Origin: Pararobbsia silviterrae
GTDB lineage: Bacteria > Pseudomonadota > Gammaproteobacteria > Burkholderiales > Burkholderiaceae
NCBI RefSeq assembly: GCF_003628125.1
Contig: NZ_RBZU01000002.1
Location: forward strand, 372,001 to 436,000
Reading direction: 5' to 3'
DNA length: 64,000 nucleotides
Shown here piece after piece: positions 7,362-16,205 of the stretch. Each line of letters begins with the position of its first letter. Positions within the stretch are counted from its first letter, which is position 1. The position numbers and the translations under genes were made by a program. The notes beneath the pieces were generated by a model. It was not told the DNA's origin and searched no databases. It was given only the letters and a program-made list of their open reading frames with translations.

Positions 7362-8912
7362 TTAAAAGAGACTGATCTGGCCGCCCGCGTCGAGCCACTG
7401 ACGGAAGGCCTCGCGTTGTGCGTCCGTGAGCAGCGGCGTGACCGCCTGCCCATCGCCGAGCTGCATGAAATGCTGGCTGTCGAGCGACGGCCACTTCATC
7501 AGACCGGCGCCGTTCGGATTGCCGGTCCGAATGAAATTGACCCAGTACGACTGGACGACATGCGAGATCGCATGATCACGCGCCGTGAAGGGCCGGTCGC
7601 CGACGTCCAGCGTGCCGAACACGTACGGGACCTCGGCGCTGTGGAACGTCGCGAAGCGCGTGGCGAGGGGGCCCGGTTCGGGGTGCGTGAAGCGATAACC
7701 CCATGCGGGCGCGGCCTGCGCGCCGCGCGCCTGCGACCAGGCGATGACGCCCGCGCTCGCCGAATCGGCGAGCAGATGCCGCACGGCCGCGGACACCTCG
7801 GCGTCCGTCGACGCCGGATACAGCGCGGCGAAGCGGTCCGCGTACGGATGAAAGCGCTGCTCGAGCATCTGCTCGAAGGCGGCCTTCGTATGGATCTGCC
7901 AGTCCGGACTGAAGGCGCTCGCCTCATCGTGGTTCGAGCCCAGCAGCACGGGTACATCGGTGCGTTCGGGCGTGCCCGCCGGAATGAAGCTGCCGTTGTC
8001 GGCGGGCCAGAAGTGCGCGGTCTGCGCGAGGCGCGGATCCGTCTGCAAGGCGATCAAGCGATCGGCCGGCACGGCGCGCAACGCCGCGAGATCCGATGCG
8101 CCGACGAGATTCGCGAGCGCGTTGCCGCCCGCATCGGCGTCGGCGAGCGGCACGAGCGCGGTGTGCGACCACGCGTTGCTTTCGGCGATCGCGCGCGCGA
8201 ACAGGCCCTTGGCCGACGGCGCGGCGAGCAGATGATGCACGGAGATGGCCCCCGCCGATTGCCCTTCGATCGTGACCTTCGACGGATCGCCGCCGAAGCG
8301 GTCGATATTGTCCTTGACCCACTGCAGCGCGGCGACCTGATCCATCATGCCGAACTCGCCCGAGCCGTCGTGCTCGGCGTCGAGTTCGGGCGTGGCCAGG
8401 AAGCCGAAGAGTCCGAGCCGATAGTTGATCGTGACGACGACCACGCCGCGTCCGGCCAGATGCGCGCCGTCGTAGACGGGCACGGCGCCCGATCCCTCGA
8501 CGAAGCCGCCGCCGTGAATCCAGACCACCACGGGCAAGTGCGCGGCGCTGCGCGTCGAAGGCGTCCAGACGTTCAGATACAGGCAATCCTCGCTGAACGG
8601 CGGATCTTGCAGATACTCGGCGGTCCACGGAATCACGTCGCCCGACTTGCGGCGCGGCTGCTCGCAGCTCGCGGCGAACTGCGTCGCGTCGCGCAGGCCG
8701 TCCCACGGTGCGGCGGGTTGCGGCGCGCGCCAGCGCAGATCGCCGACGGGCGGCTTCGCGTACGGAATGCCCTTGAACACTTGCACCGTGCCCACCGTAC
8801 TGCCTTGCAACGAGCCGCCGCTGAGCTCGACCTCGGGCGCCGCGGCCGCGGCTTTGAACGACAGCGCCGCGAGCAGCGACGTCAAAACGATCATCGGCAT
8901 CCGTTTGATCAC
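7362..8912 (-). CDS. Exported type-B carboxylesterase (upstream paralogue)
   Basis: About 516 residues with a short signal peptide (MPMIVLTSLLAALSFKAAAAA) and the type-B esterase set: SEDCLYLNVW, VVWIHGGGFVEG, nucleophile Ser in IEGQSAGAISVHH, and catalytic His region in FHSAEVPYVFG. Start is GTG 8912, which overlaps the previous stop (GTGA) and has AAGGAG eight bases ahead. Paralogue of the next gene, so the operon encodes two exported esterases, perhaps for different esters of one substrate family. Confidence 0.85.
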   Translation of the reverse strand: MIKRMPMIVLTSLLAALSFKAAAAAPEVELSGGSLQGSTVGTVQVFKGIPYAKPPVGDLRWRAPQPAAPWDGLRDATQFAASCEQPRRKSGDVIPWTAEYLQDPPFSEDCLYLNVWTPSTRSAAHLPVVVWIHGGGFVEGSGAVPVYDGAHLAGRGVVVVTINYRLGLFGFLATPELDAEHDGSGEFGMMDQVAALQWVKDNIDRFGGDPSKVTIEGQSAGAISVHHLLAAPSAKGLFARAIAESNAWSHTALVPLADADAGGNALANLVGASDLAALRAVPADRLIALQTDPRLAQTAHFWPADNGSFIPAGTPERTDVPVLLGSNHDEASAFSPDWQIHTKAAFEQMLEQRFHPYADRFAALYPASTDAEVSAAVRHLLADSASAGVIAWSQARGAQAAPAWGYRFTHPEPGPLATRFATFHSAEVPYVFGTLDVGDRPFTARDHAISHVVQSYWVNFIRTGNPNGAGLMKWPSLDSQHFMQLGDGQAVTPLLTDAQREAFRQWLDAGGQISLF

Positions 8913-9667
8913 GATGCGATCTCCTTGTCCGGGTGTGCAGTAATAGCGGTCGCGTCGAAGCGATACGCCATGAGCGCCGCGAGTCCGCGGCGGCCGTCGA
9001 TCGACGCGACGGCGCTCGTGAAGCCGTGCTTGGCGAGCAGGCTCGCTTCGATCGCGTCGGCGGCCGCCTTGCCGGTTTCGAGTGCGCCCATCGCTTCGTC
9101 GTTGTTGCGTGCGAGCCCGGCGGCCTGGGTCGCCGCGATGCCGAGCGCATGGCGCATGCGCGGCGCGTCGAGCCCGAGCAGACGCGAGACCGCGAGCGTC
9201 GCGCCGACGATGCCCAGCGACGCGGCCACGTTCCAGCGCGCGCGGAACGCCGCGTCGTCGACGGCGGTCAGCAGGCGCGTGGCGGCGAGCGTGCCGACCG
9301 CGACCGCGGCGGCGATCGCATCGTCCGATGCCGCGAGGCGCACGCCGATCGCGAGCGCCGCGCCGATCACGGCCGTCTCGACGCCCGCTTGGCCCGCCCG
9401 CGCGAGCGTCGTACCGAGTTCCCACGCGTTCAGGCGCGCGTCGCCGGCGTCGCCGGGGGCGGCATCGCTGTCGCGTAGCGCGCGCAGGGGCGCGTCGGCG
9501 TTGGCGATGACGTTCGTGTCGGCGCGGGTGCCGGGCGCGGCGATCAGATCGCGCCGGGCGCGTGCGATCGCCGCGCGCGCGGCATCGAGTGCGGCGGCGT
9601 CCGGCGTCGACGACGCGAGTGCCGTCAGGGCGTCCGATACCTCGGAGTGCGCGGCGGGGCTATGCAT
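8909..9667 (-). CDS. Half-length MmgE/PrpD-like protein
   Basis: A 252-residue protein carrying only the helical part of the MmgE/PrpD fold, seen in NVAASLGIVGATLAVSR, GIAATQAAGLA and GALETGKAAADAIEASLL. The C-terminal alpha/beta domain of the ~450-residue family is absent and no remnant follows. It overlaps the full-length paralogue upstream by 8 bp and the esterase downstream by 4 bp, so it is a coupled gene, not a drifting fragment. It may form a heteromeric hydro-lyase with its neighbour (inference). Confidence 0.75.
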   Translation of the reverse strand: MHSPAAHSEVSDALTALASSTPDAAALDAARAAIARARRDLIAAPGTRADTNVIANADAPLRALRDSDAAPGDAGDARLNAWELGTTLARAGQAGVETAVIGAALAIGVRLAASDDAIAAAVAVGTLAATRLLTAVDDAAFRARWNVAASLGIVGATLAVSRLLGLDAPRMRHALGIAATQAAGLARNNDEAMGALETGKAAADAIEASLLAKHGFTSAVASIDGRRGLAALMAYRFDATAITAHPDKEIAS

Positions 9668-11015
9668 AGGTCATGTCCTTGTTGGGCGTGCACAACGCGA
9701 AGAACGCGTCGAGGCGGGCGGCGCGTTCGAGCGCGCCGACGTCGGCGGCGATGCGCGCGGCGGTGCCGGCGCCGAGTATCGGGTCGACGAGCAGGCGCAC
9801 CTTGTCGAGCAGTTCGGCATCGGTCAGCGGCCGCGCGAGACTGCCGCGCGCGTGTTCGACGTGATGCGCGCGCGTCGATCCGTCGCGTAGCCGTGCCTCG
9901 ATGAACGCTTCATCGCGCTGGACGTTCGCATCCGGCGCGAGCGCGATGCGTTCGCGCAGCGCCTTGACGTCGTCGCGGATCACGCGCGCGTCGTCGTATT
10001 GGGCGAGGCCGACCTCGCGGTCGCAGAGGGCGGCCGCGACGCCGTGAATCGCGCTGAAGCGGGCCTGCAGACCGTCGCGCGGCTGGCGGTTGCCCATGAG
10101 TTCGGGCACGAGCGGATGGCAGCGCAGCGTGATCGACTCGATCGTGCCGACGTCGGCGATCTGCTGCGCGAGCACGAGTCCCGCGTCGATCGCCGGGTGC
10201 GCGACGATGCCGCACGGGTAGGGCTTGTACGTGTTGAGCAGCAGTTCCCAGCGCTCGCCGAAGCCGTCGTTCATCGCGCCGAAGTCCACGCGCGTCGAGA
10301 GCGCGTGCGCATAGCCGCCCGGCGCTTCGAAGATGTCGGCGGCCGCGGGCTGCCCGCGCTGCGCGAGCCGCGCCGCGGCGATGCCGTTGGCCGCGGCCTT
10401 GCCCGGGTGATAGGGCTTGGTCATCGAGCCGAACGCTTCGCGCTGGCCGACGAACATCGACGCCGCGATCGAGACCGCGCGGGCGAGCGCGTCTTCGCCG
10501 AGGCCGAGCAGCAGCGCGGCCGTCACGGCGCAGCCGATCACGCCGCACGTGCCGGTGATGTGCCAGCCCCGATCGTAATGCTCGGGCGAGATCGACACGC
10601 CCACGCGCAATTGCGCCTCGCAGCCGAGCGCGAACGCGGTCATCGCCTGCGCGCCGCTCGGGGCGGTCTGCGGCGCGAGCGCCGTCAGGACCGCGAGTAC
10701 CGACGCCGCGGGATGGATGACGGTGGCCAGATGCGTGTCGTCGAAATCGTCGAGGTGACCCGCGAAGCCGTTGGCCAGCGCGGCGAAATGGACGTCGACG
10801 CGTTCGGTGCGTCCGAGCACGGGCGCCGTCGCGCCGGCCCCGAGTTCGCGCGCGGCGGCGAGGATCGCTTCGACGCCGGCATGGCGCGAAGCGCCGATCG
10901 TCGTGCCGACGACATTGAAGAACGAACGCCGGGCTTCGGCGGCGACGGCGGCCGGCAACGGCCGGCGCGCCGATGCGGCGATGCCCTGGGCGAACGCGGC
11001 GGCAATGGAACTCAT
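9660..11015 (-). CDS. MmgE/PrpD family hydro-lyase
   Basis: A 451-residue member of the 2-methylcitrate dehydratase/cis-aconitate decarboxylase/iminodisuccinate epimerase family. Family blocks: HLDDFDDTHLATVIHPAAS (about 88-106), GWHITGTCGVIG (about 150), GSMTKPYHPGKAAANG (about 195) and TYKPYPCGIVAHPAID (about 265). Start ATG 11015 overlaps the MFS stop (ATGA) and has GAGGAG eight bases ahead. The family acts on small tricarboxylate-like or related acids, but the exact substrate cannot be read from the sequence. Transport and esterase neighbours suggest an imported or esterified acid. Confidence 0.85.
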   Translation of the reverse strand: MSSIAAAFAQGIAASARRPLPAAVAAEARRSFFNVVGTTIGASRHAGVEAILAAARELGAGATAPVLGRTERVDVHFAALANGFAGHLDDFDDTHLATVIHPAASVLAVLTALAPQTAPSGAQAMTAFALGCEAQLRVGVSISPEHYDRGWHITGTCGVIGCAVTAALLLGLGEDALARAVSIAASMFVGQREAFGSMTKPYHPGKAAANGIAAARLAQRGQPAAADIFEAPGGYAHALSTRVDFGAMNDGFGERWELLLNTYKPYPCGIVAHPAIDAGLVLAQQIADVGTIESITLRCHPLVPELMGNRQPRDGLQARFSAIHGVAAALCDREVGLAQYDDARVIRDDVKALRERIALAPDANVQRDEAFIEARLRDGSTRAHHVEHARGSLARPLTDAELLDKVRLLVDPILGAGTAARIAADVGALERAARLDAFFALCTPNKDMTYA

Positions 11016-12436
11016 TGAGACAACTCCTCGAGACGGATGCCGTTCGTTCGGGGACCGAAGACCCCGACCGCGACGACGATGACCCACATGGCGGAAGAAA
11101 TCAGCACGAACACGGCCGGCACGCCGTAGCCCTTGAGCAGGGCGGCCACCCAGAAGCCGACGAAGATCGAACTAAAACGGCTCCAGCTGAATACGAAGCC
11201 GACGGCCCGCGCGCGGATGCGCGTCGGATAGAGCTCGGCTTGATAGGTATGGAAGATGCCGATCATCCAGTTGTTGGCGATCGTCACCATGCTGCCGAAG
11301 ACGAGGATCGCGATCGGATTATGTTCGAGACCGAACGCGACGCCCGCGCAGGCGACCACGATCGCGCAGCCGACGAGCTGCCATTTGCGCTGGAAGCGCT
11401 CGGCGCAGACCATCGCGCCGATCGCGCCGAGCGGCGTCGTGACGGCGATCAGCATCGTGTAGAACAGCGAATGCGTGATCGTGATGCCTTTCGAATAGAG
11501 CAGCACGGGCACCCAGGCGCCGAAGCCGTAGACGCCGAACGTCTGGCAGAAGTTGAACAGCGACAGCATGATCGTGCGGCGCAGATAGGGGCCTCGCCAC
11601 ATCTGCGTCCACGTGCGCCGGCCCGGCGCGTTGTCGGGCGCGAGATCCGGCGCGAGGTCGGGAGCCGTCGACGCGAGCGCGCGGCCGGTCTCGCGCACGA
11701 CGCGGTCCTCGATCGCGTCGACGATCCGGCGCGCCTCGTCGGCGCGTCCGCGGCTTTCGAGCCAACGCGGCGACTCGGGCAGGCCGCGCCGCACGAACCA
11801 GATCAGCACGGCGCCGACCGAGCCGATGATCATCACCCAGCGCCAGCCTTCGAGCCCGAACAGCGTCAGCGGCACGAGCGCCCACGATACGATCGCGACA
11901 GTCGGCACCGAGGTCAGGATCACGAGGATGCTGAACGCCGCATAGCGGCCGCGCGCATGATGCGGCGTGAGTTCGGAGATGTAGGTGTCGACCGTGATCA
12001 GCTGGACGCCGATGCCGACGCCCGCCACGAAGCGCCAGAGGTCCATCGCGAGCGGCGAGGTCTGGAACGCCGCGACAAACGTCGCCGTGGAATAGACGAG
12101 CATCGCGACGGTGAAGACCGAACGCCGGCCGAGACGGTCCGAGAAGCCGCTCAACGCGATCGTGCCGACGAACATGCCGGCGAAGAACGCGCCGAGGAAA
12201 CTCGCGAAGCCGTCGACGTCGAACAGGCCCTTCGTCGTCGCGTGATAGAGGCCGCTCGCGATGAGCCCGAGCGAGATATAGGCCGCCATGAACATGTCAT
12301 AGAACTCGAACCATCCGCCGATCGCGATGCGCACGACGAGCCCGCGGAAATAGCGCGTGGGCGGCAATCGGTCGAGGCGCGCCGAGACGCTCGCCTCGAC
12401 CTCGTGCGAATCGCCGATCTCCTGTTCCATATACAT
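11012..12436 (-). CDS. MFS transporter, metabolite:H+ symporter type
   Basis: A 474-residue, twelve-segment major facilitator. It has the DRLGRRSVFTVAM loop after TM2, WFEFYDMFMAAYISLG in TM1 (the sugar/aromatic acid:H+ symporter style), and a long charged central loop (RPR and LAPDLAPD repeats, about 245-275). AGGAG sits six bases before ATG 12436. First gene of the minus-strand operon ending at 5723, and divergent from the GntR at 12650, which is the likely controller. Probably imports the organic acid handled by the PrpD-type enzymes. Confidence 0.85.
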   Translation of the reverse strand: MYMEQEIGDSHEVEASVSARLDRLPPTRYFRGLVVRIAIGGWFEFYDMFMAAYISLGLIASGLYHATTKGLFDVDGFASFLGAFFAGMFVGTIALSGFSDRLGRRSVFTVAMLVYSTATFVAAFQTSPLAMDLWRFVAGVGIGVQLITVDTYISELTPHHARGRYAAFSILVILTSVPTVAIVSWALVPLTLFGLEGWRWVMIIGSVGAVLIWFVRRGLPESPRWLESRGRADEARRIVDAIEDRVVRETGRALASTAPDLAPDLAPDNAPGRRTWTQMWRGPYLRRTIMLSLFNFCQTFGVYGFGAWVPVLLYSKGITITHSLFYTMLIAVTTPLGAIGAMVCAERFQRKWQLVGCAIVVACAGVAFGLEHNPIAILVFGSMVTIANNWMIGIFHTYQAELYPTRIRARAVGFVFSWSRFSSIFVGFWVAALLKGYGVPAVFVLISSAMWVIVVAVGVFGPRTNGIRLEELSQ

Positions 12437-12495
12437 GGCGTCTCCTGGCCCAGACCTGTCATCTCGGCTCTTAGTGTCGACATTTTGGCCAGTAT

Positions 12496-12546
12496 ATATG
12501 GGTAATCATCGTTTGCAGGCTAAAAATATGGGTAAGTGTATACACT
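12496..12546. promoter_or_regulatory. Candidate GntR operator between MFS and GntR genes
   Basis: A perfect 12-bp palindrome AGTGTATACACT (12535-12546) carries the GTATAC core common in FCD-GntR sites. ATATGGGTAA occurs twice as a direct repeat (12496-12505 and 12526-12535), exactly 30 bp apart, about three helical turns. The region separates divergent genes. Binding by the adjacent regulator is inferred. Confidence 0.55.
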
Positions 12547-12649
12547 CACGCGATAGAGGCACTGGCCTTACGCGGCGGGTAATGGCAGACTGGCGACCAT
12601 CGCCTAGGCGTGTTGTGTTCTTCCGTTGACGCGTAACGAGGCTTGCCCG

Positions 12650-13339
12650 ATGACCCTGGACGACGACCTGCCGCTTCCCGACGACACCGAACAGACTCCG
12701 GTTGCCGAGATCGTCGACTGGGTCGCGCGCGGCATTATCGAAGGCCGCCTGCGGGCCGGCGACGATCTGAATTCCGTCGACCTCGCGCGGCGCTTCGGCG
12801 TGAGCCGCACGCCCGTGCGCGAGGCGCTGTTCGCGCTCGTGCGCGAGGGGCTCGTGGACTGGCAGCCGCGCCGGCGTCCGCGTGTCACGGGCATGCAATT
12901 GAAGGAGGTCCGCGAGATTTACGAGCTGCGCGCGCTGCTCTATGGACAGGTGTCGCTCGCGATCGTCGAGCAGGCGAGCGAGGCCGATATCGCGGCGCTC
13001 TGGGACGCGTACCGGCGGCTTGCCGACGTCGCGGCGAAAGGGGATGTCGACGGCTATTTCTGGGCGAATGTCGCGTTTCGCGACGAAGAGCTTCGCATCG
13101 GCCGCAACGACACGATCAAGGCCGTGCTCGATTCGATGCGGATGCGCACGAACCGGCTCCGGCATCTGAGCACGTCGTTGCCGGGCCGTATGCAACGATC
13201 GTGCGCCGATCACGAACGGCTATGCGAAGCCTATGCGGAGCGCGACGGCGTGCTCGCGGCGGCGCTCAACCGATCGATCGTGATGGGCGCGTTGCGCGCG
13301 ATCGAGCGCGCATGGCAGGCGTCGCCGACGGGGCTTTGA
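12650..13339 (+). CDS. GntR-family regulator (FCD/FadR subfamily)
   Basis: A 229-residue regulator. N-terminal winged helix-turn-helix (about 20-80; LARRFGVSRTPVREALFALVREGLVDW) and all-helical FCD ligand domain (about 90-220; VREIYELRALLYGQ, then histidine-containing SCADHERL). Start ATG 12650 rather than TTG 12626, because CGAGG sits about ten bases ahead of the ATG. Divergent from the MFS/PrpD/esterase operon, so it probably represses it until an organic-acid ligand binds. Confidence 0.88.
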   Translation: MTLDDDLPLPDDTEQTPVAEIVDWVARGIIEGRLRAGDDLNSVDLARRFGVSRTPVREALFALVREGLVDWQPRRRPRVTGMQLKEVREIYELRALLYGQVSLAIVEQASEADIAALWDAYRRLADVAAKGDVDGYFWANVAFRDEELRIGRNDTIKAVLDSMRMRTNRLRHLSTSLPGRMQRSCADHERLCEAYAERDGVLAAALNRSIVMGALRAIERAWQASPTGL

Positions 13340-13369
13340 CGCAGTCGCGGCGCGCAGCCCCGGCGTCGT

Positions 13370-13933
13370 TCAACGCGGTGTGTAAGAGAACTTTTGACCG
13401 CCGACGCTGGCTTCATACATCAGGCCGCCCTTGGCCACGGTGAAGACGGCCATGCCCTTGCGGAATCCGCCCGACGTCTTGGCGTCGTTCTTGCCGCCGC
13501 TCGCATTTGTGGACGTGCCCGTCGTGCCGGCTTGCGCGCCCGCGGCCGCCGTGATGGCGATCGCGTTGGCGTCGGCGCCGAATTCGAAATTGCCCTGCGT
13601 GAAGTTCTTGAGCGCCGCTTCATCCTCGAACAGGATGAGTTCGCTGTAGACCTGGCCGCCGAGTTGCAAGCCGACGGTGATCTGCGTCATCGACGTATCG
13701 CCGATGTGTTTCCCTTTTTCGTAGACGCGCCCTTTGCCATGGGCGCCGCCGATCCCCACGCCGCCCTTGCCGATCGAGGGAAACAGCGCATAGGCATAAG
13801 CGCTTTGCAGCAGGCTGCCGCTTTCCCCCGCGTTTTTGAACACCGTGAGCGTGTCCGCGTAGTTGTCTGCCCACGCAGACGAAACCGGCAACAGCAGAAC
13901 GATGGCGAGCGTCGATAACAGGCGTTTGAGCAT
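13370..13933 (-). CDS. Exported SYLF-domain (Ysc84-like) lipid-binding protein
   Basis: A 187-residue protein with a clear signal peptide (MLKRLLSTLAIVLLLPVSSAWA) followed by the SYLF core: YALFPSIGKGGVGIGGAHGKGRVYEKGKHIGD and VGLQLGGQVYSELILFEDEAAL, ending in GLMYEASVGGQKFSY. The family binds phosphoinositide-like lipids in eukaryotes; bacterial members are periplasmic and poorly understood. GAGGAG precedes ATG 13933. Single gene, convergent with the GntR. Confidence 0.88.
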   Translation of the reverse strand: MLKRLLSTLAIVLLLPVSSAWADNYADTLTVFKNAGESGSLLQSAYAYALFPSIGKGGVGIGGAHGKGRVYEKGKHIGDTSMTQITVGLQLGGQVYSELILFEDEAALKNFTQGNFEFGADANAIAITAAAGAQAGTTGTSTNASGGKNDAKTSGGFRKGMAVFTVAKGGLMYEASVGGQKFSYTPR

Positions 13934-14365
13934 GATGGGCTCCTCGTGGATGGATCGTATTCCGCACGCGATAGCCGCGCTTCATGACACGTGTCCTGGC
14001 ATGTGCCATGAAGCGCGGGCGCATCGCTACAAGACTAGACGGGGCCGCTTGCGAAACGCAATGTCCGCGTCGGCCGAGCGCTTAGTGCGACACCGATCGA
14101 ACGCTGCGCGCGTGCTGCTCGCGCAATTCGCTAGCGCGTTAGCGAATCGCCGCGAAAAGCATGCGATGCCGGTTTGTCATTGATCGCAGTGTTTCTAGAC
14201 TCTGATTCGCCATCGATCGGTTGAGCGTCGCGAGGTCATGGCGCTCGGGCGTCATGCGCTCAAGCAGGTGGGTCTTTTAGCAGCTTGGGTCTTTTACATG
14301 GAGATCGATGCGTCGTTCGCGCACGCATCGGTTTCTCCGGGACGTCACGCACCGAAGGAGCGAGC
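13934..14365. other. Intergenic region before the antiporter
   Basis: About 430 bp without a convincing gene. It holds the divergent promoters of the SYLF gene and the antiporter and the palindrome described at 14126. Nothing else was recognised. Confidence 0.6.
14126..14147. promoter_or_regulatory. 22-bp near-perfect palindrome upstream of antiporter gene
   Basis: Arms ATTCGCTA (14126-14133) and TAGCGAAT (14140-14147) flank GCGCGT. Ten of eleven base pairs are symmetrical. There is no T run, so it is more likely an operator than a terminator. It lies about 220 bp before the start of the antiporter/decarboxylase unit. Confidence 0.5.
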
Positions 14366-16057
14366 ATGGCCTGGCTAGTTCAAACCCTCAGAAGTTACCC
14401 GGAAATCGCGGTCTTTCTTTCACTCGGTATCGGATATTGGGTCGGAGGAAAAAGCTTCAAAGGCTTCAGCCTCGGCGCGGTGACGGCGACCTTGCTCGCC
14501 GCGATCGCGATCGGGCAGTTGGGCATCACGATCTCCTCGAACGTCAAGTCGGTCTTCTTCCTGCTGTTTCTGTTCGCGGTCGGCTATGGCGTGGGCCCGC
14601 AATTCGTGCGCGGCATCGCGAAAGACGGCATTCCGCAGGCGCTGTTCTCGATCGTGCAATGCGTATTGAGCCTCGCCGCGCCGATCGTGGCCGCGAAAAT
14701 CGCCGGTTATTCGATCGGTTCCGCCGCGGGTCTGTTCGCGGGATCGCAGACGATCTCCGCCTCGATGGGGCTCGCGACGGATGCGATCAATCGGCTCGGG
14801 CTTCCGGCGGATCAGGCTAAGGCGATGCTCGATGCGATGCCGACCGCCTATGCGGTCACCTATATCTTCGGCACGGTGGGCTCGGCCTTGCTGCTCGCGA
14901 CGCTCGGACCTCGTTTGCTCGGCATCGATCTCGTCGCCGCGTGCAAGGACTACGAAGCGAAGATGGGCGGCGCGTCGAGCGCCGACACGGGCGGCGCCGC
15001 ATGGCATCAGTACGGCTTGCGCGCCTATCGCGTTCACGCGGGCGGCCAGCTTGTCGGTCTCACGGTCAGTCAGGCCGAAGCGCTCCAGCACGACGGATCG
15101 CGCTTGTTTATCGAACGGATTCGCCGCGCCGGAAAAATCATCGACGCGACGCTCGAAACGGTGCTGCAGGCCGATGATGTCGTGGCCGTCGTCGGGCGCG
15201 AGGATCAACTGGTCAGCGTGCTCGGCCATCGGGCCGAGGAAGTCGGTGACGAGGAACTGATCGCGATTCCGACCGAAGGCGTGGACGTCTACGTGTCGAG
15301 CAAGGACGTCGACGGACAAACGCTGCAGGCGCTCGCGAAGCTGCCGGGTGCGCGCGGGATCTATATCCGCAAGATCAAGCGCGGTCCGACGGAAACGCTG
15401 ATCCCCGTGTTGCCGAATACGCAATTGCATCGCGGCGACACGATCACGATCGTCGGACGCACGCAGGACACGAACGCCGCGGCCAAGGCGCTCGGCGTGA
15501 TCGATCGCGCTTCGGACGTCACCGATGTCGCAACGATGAGCCTGGCCATCACGCTCGGCGCGCTGATCGGCGCGGCCGTGCTCAAGATCGGGACCGTGCC
15601 GCTCACGCTGTCGACCGCGGGCGGCGCCTTGATCGCCGGCATCCTGTTCGGCTGGTTGCGCGCGATCCATCCGACGTTCGGACGGATTCCGGGGCCGACC
15701 GTCTGGTTCATGAACTCGGTCGGGCTCAACGTCTTTATCGCGGTGGTCGGCATCACGGCCGGCCCGGGCTTCGTGGCCGGTCTTCAGCAACTCGGCGTGA
15801 GCCTCTTTCTATGGGGGATCGTGGCCACGTCCGTGCCGCTGATCCTCGGCATGTATATCGCGAAGTACGTGTTTCGCTTTCATCCGGCCATTCTGCTTGG
15901 CGTCTGCGCGGGCGCGCGAACGACGACGGCGGCGCTTGGCATGATCTGCGACGCCGCGAAAAGTCAGGTGCCCGGATTGGGCTACACCGTGACCTACGCC
16001 GTGGGCAATACGCTGCTGACGATCTGGGGCATGGTCATCGTGATGGTGCTCGGATAG
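14366..16057 (+). CDS. AspT/AAE-family amino acid antiporter
   Basis: A 563-residue membrane protein. Two blocks of hydrophobic helices (about 10-180 and 390-560) flank a soluble middle with two RCK_C/TrkA-C-like segments (about 225-290 and 300-380; [15 protein letters not shown]). The motifs [11 protein letters not shown] and [16 protein letters not shown], with their C-terminal counterpart [16 protein letters not shown], match the aspartate:alanine exchanger family. GAAGGAG lies six bases before ATG 14366. Glutamate decarboxylase follows 149 bp downstream, so the likely job is electrogenic glutamate:GABA-type exchange (inference from context). Confidence 0.85.
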   Translation: MAWLVQTLRSYPEIAVFLSLGIGYWVGGKSFKGFSLGAVTATLLAAIAIGQLGITISSNVKSVFFLLFLFAVGYGVGPQFVRGIAKDGIPQALFSIVQCVLSLAAPIVAAKIAGYSIGSAAGLFAGSQTISASMGLATDAINRLGLPADQAKAMLDAMPTAYAVTYIFGTVGSALLLATLGPRLLGIDLVAACKDYEAKMGGASSADTGGAAWHQYGLRAYRVHAGGQLVGLTVSQAEALQHDGSRLFIERIRRAGKIIDATLETVLQADDVVAVVGREDQLVSVLGHRAEEVGDEELIAIPTEGVDVYVSSKDVDGQTLQALAKLPGARGIYIRKIKRGPTETLIPVLPNTQLHRGDTITIVGRTQDTNAAAKALGVIDRASDVTDVATMSLAITLGALIGAAVLKIGTVPLTLSTAGGALIAGILFGWLRAIHPTFGRIPGPTVWFMNSVGLNVFIAVVGITAGPGFVAGLQQLGVSLFLWGIVATSVPLILGMYIAKYVFRFHPAILLGVCAGARTTTAALGMICDAAKSQVPGLGYTVTYAVGNTLLTIWGMVIVMVLG

Positions 16058-16100
16058 CGCCGGCGAGACGGCGCCAACACGAGCGCGCCGATGAGAGCGG

Positions 16101-16152
16101 CACTAAGGAACGCCACTAAAGAACGTCGCTAAAGAACGCCGCTAAAGAACGC
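16101..16152. repeat. Short tandem repeat, 13-bp unit, four copies
   Basis: Four successive units close to CGCTAAAGAACGC at 16101, 16114, 16127 and 16140, with a few substitutions. They sit between the antiporter stop and the gadB ribosome site. Confidence 0.85.
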
Positions 16153-16205
16153 CGACAAGAGCGGGCAGTCGCCTCAGGGAGCCTTTCGTATCTTTGGAGT
16201 TGCCG

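Noticed and set aside
8909-9667. Short PrpD-like gene as a frameshifted pseudogene
   Set aside because: No continuation of the C-terminal domain is found in other frames, and the downstream esterase overlaps its stop, which points to an intact short gene.
5621-9890. Long plus-strand frames (572 and 918 codons) across the esterase/PrpD genes
   Set aside because: The minus-strand genes show complete catalytic motifs, signal peptides and coupled starts; the plus-strand products are Arg-rich and motif-free.
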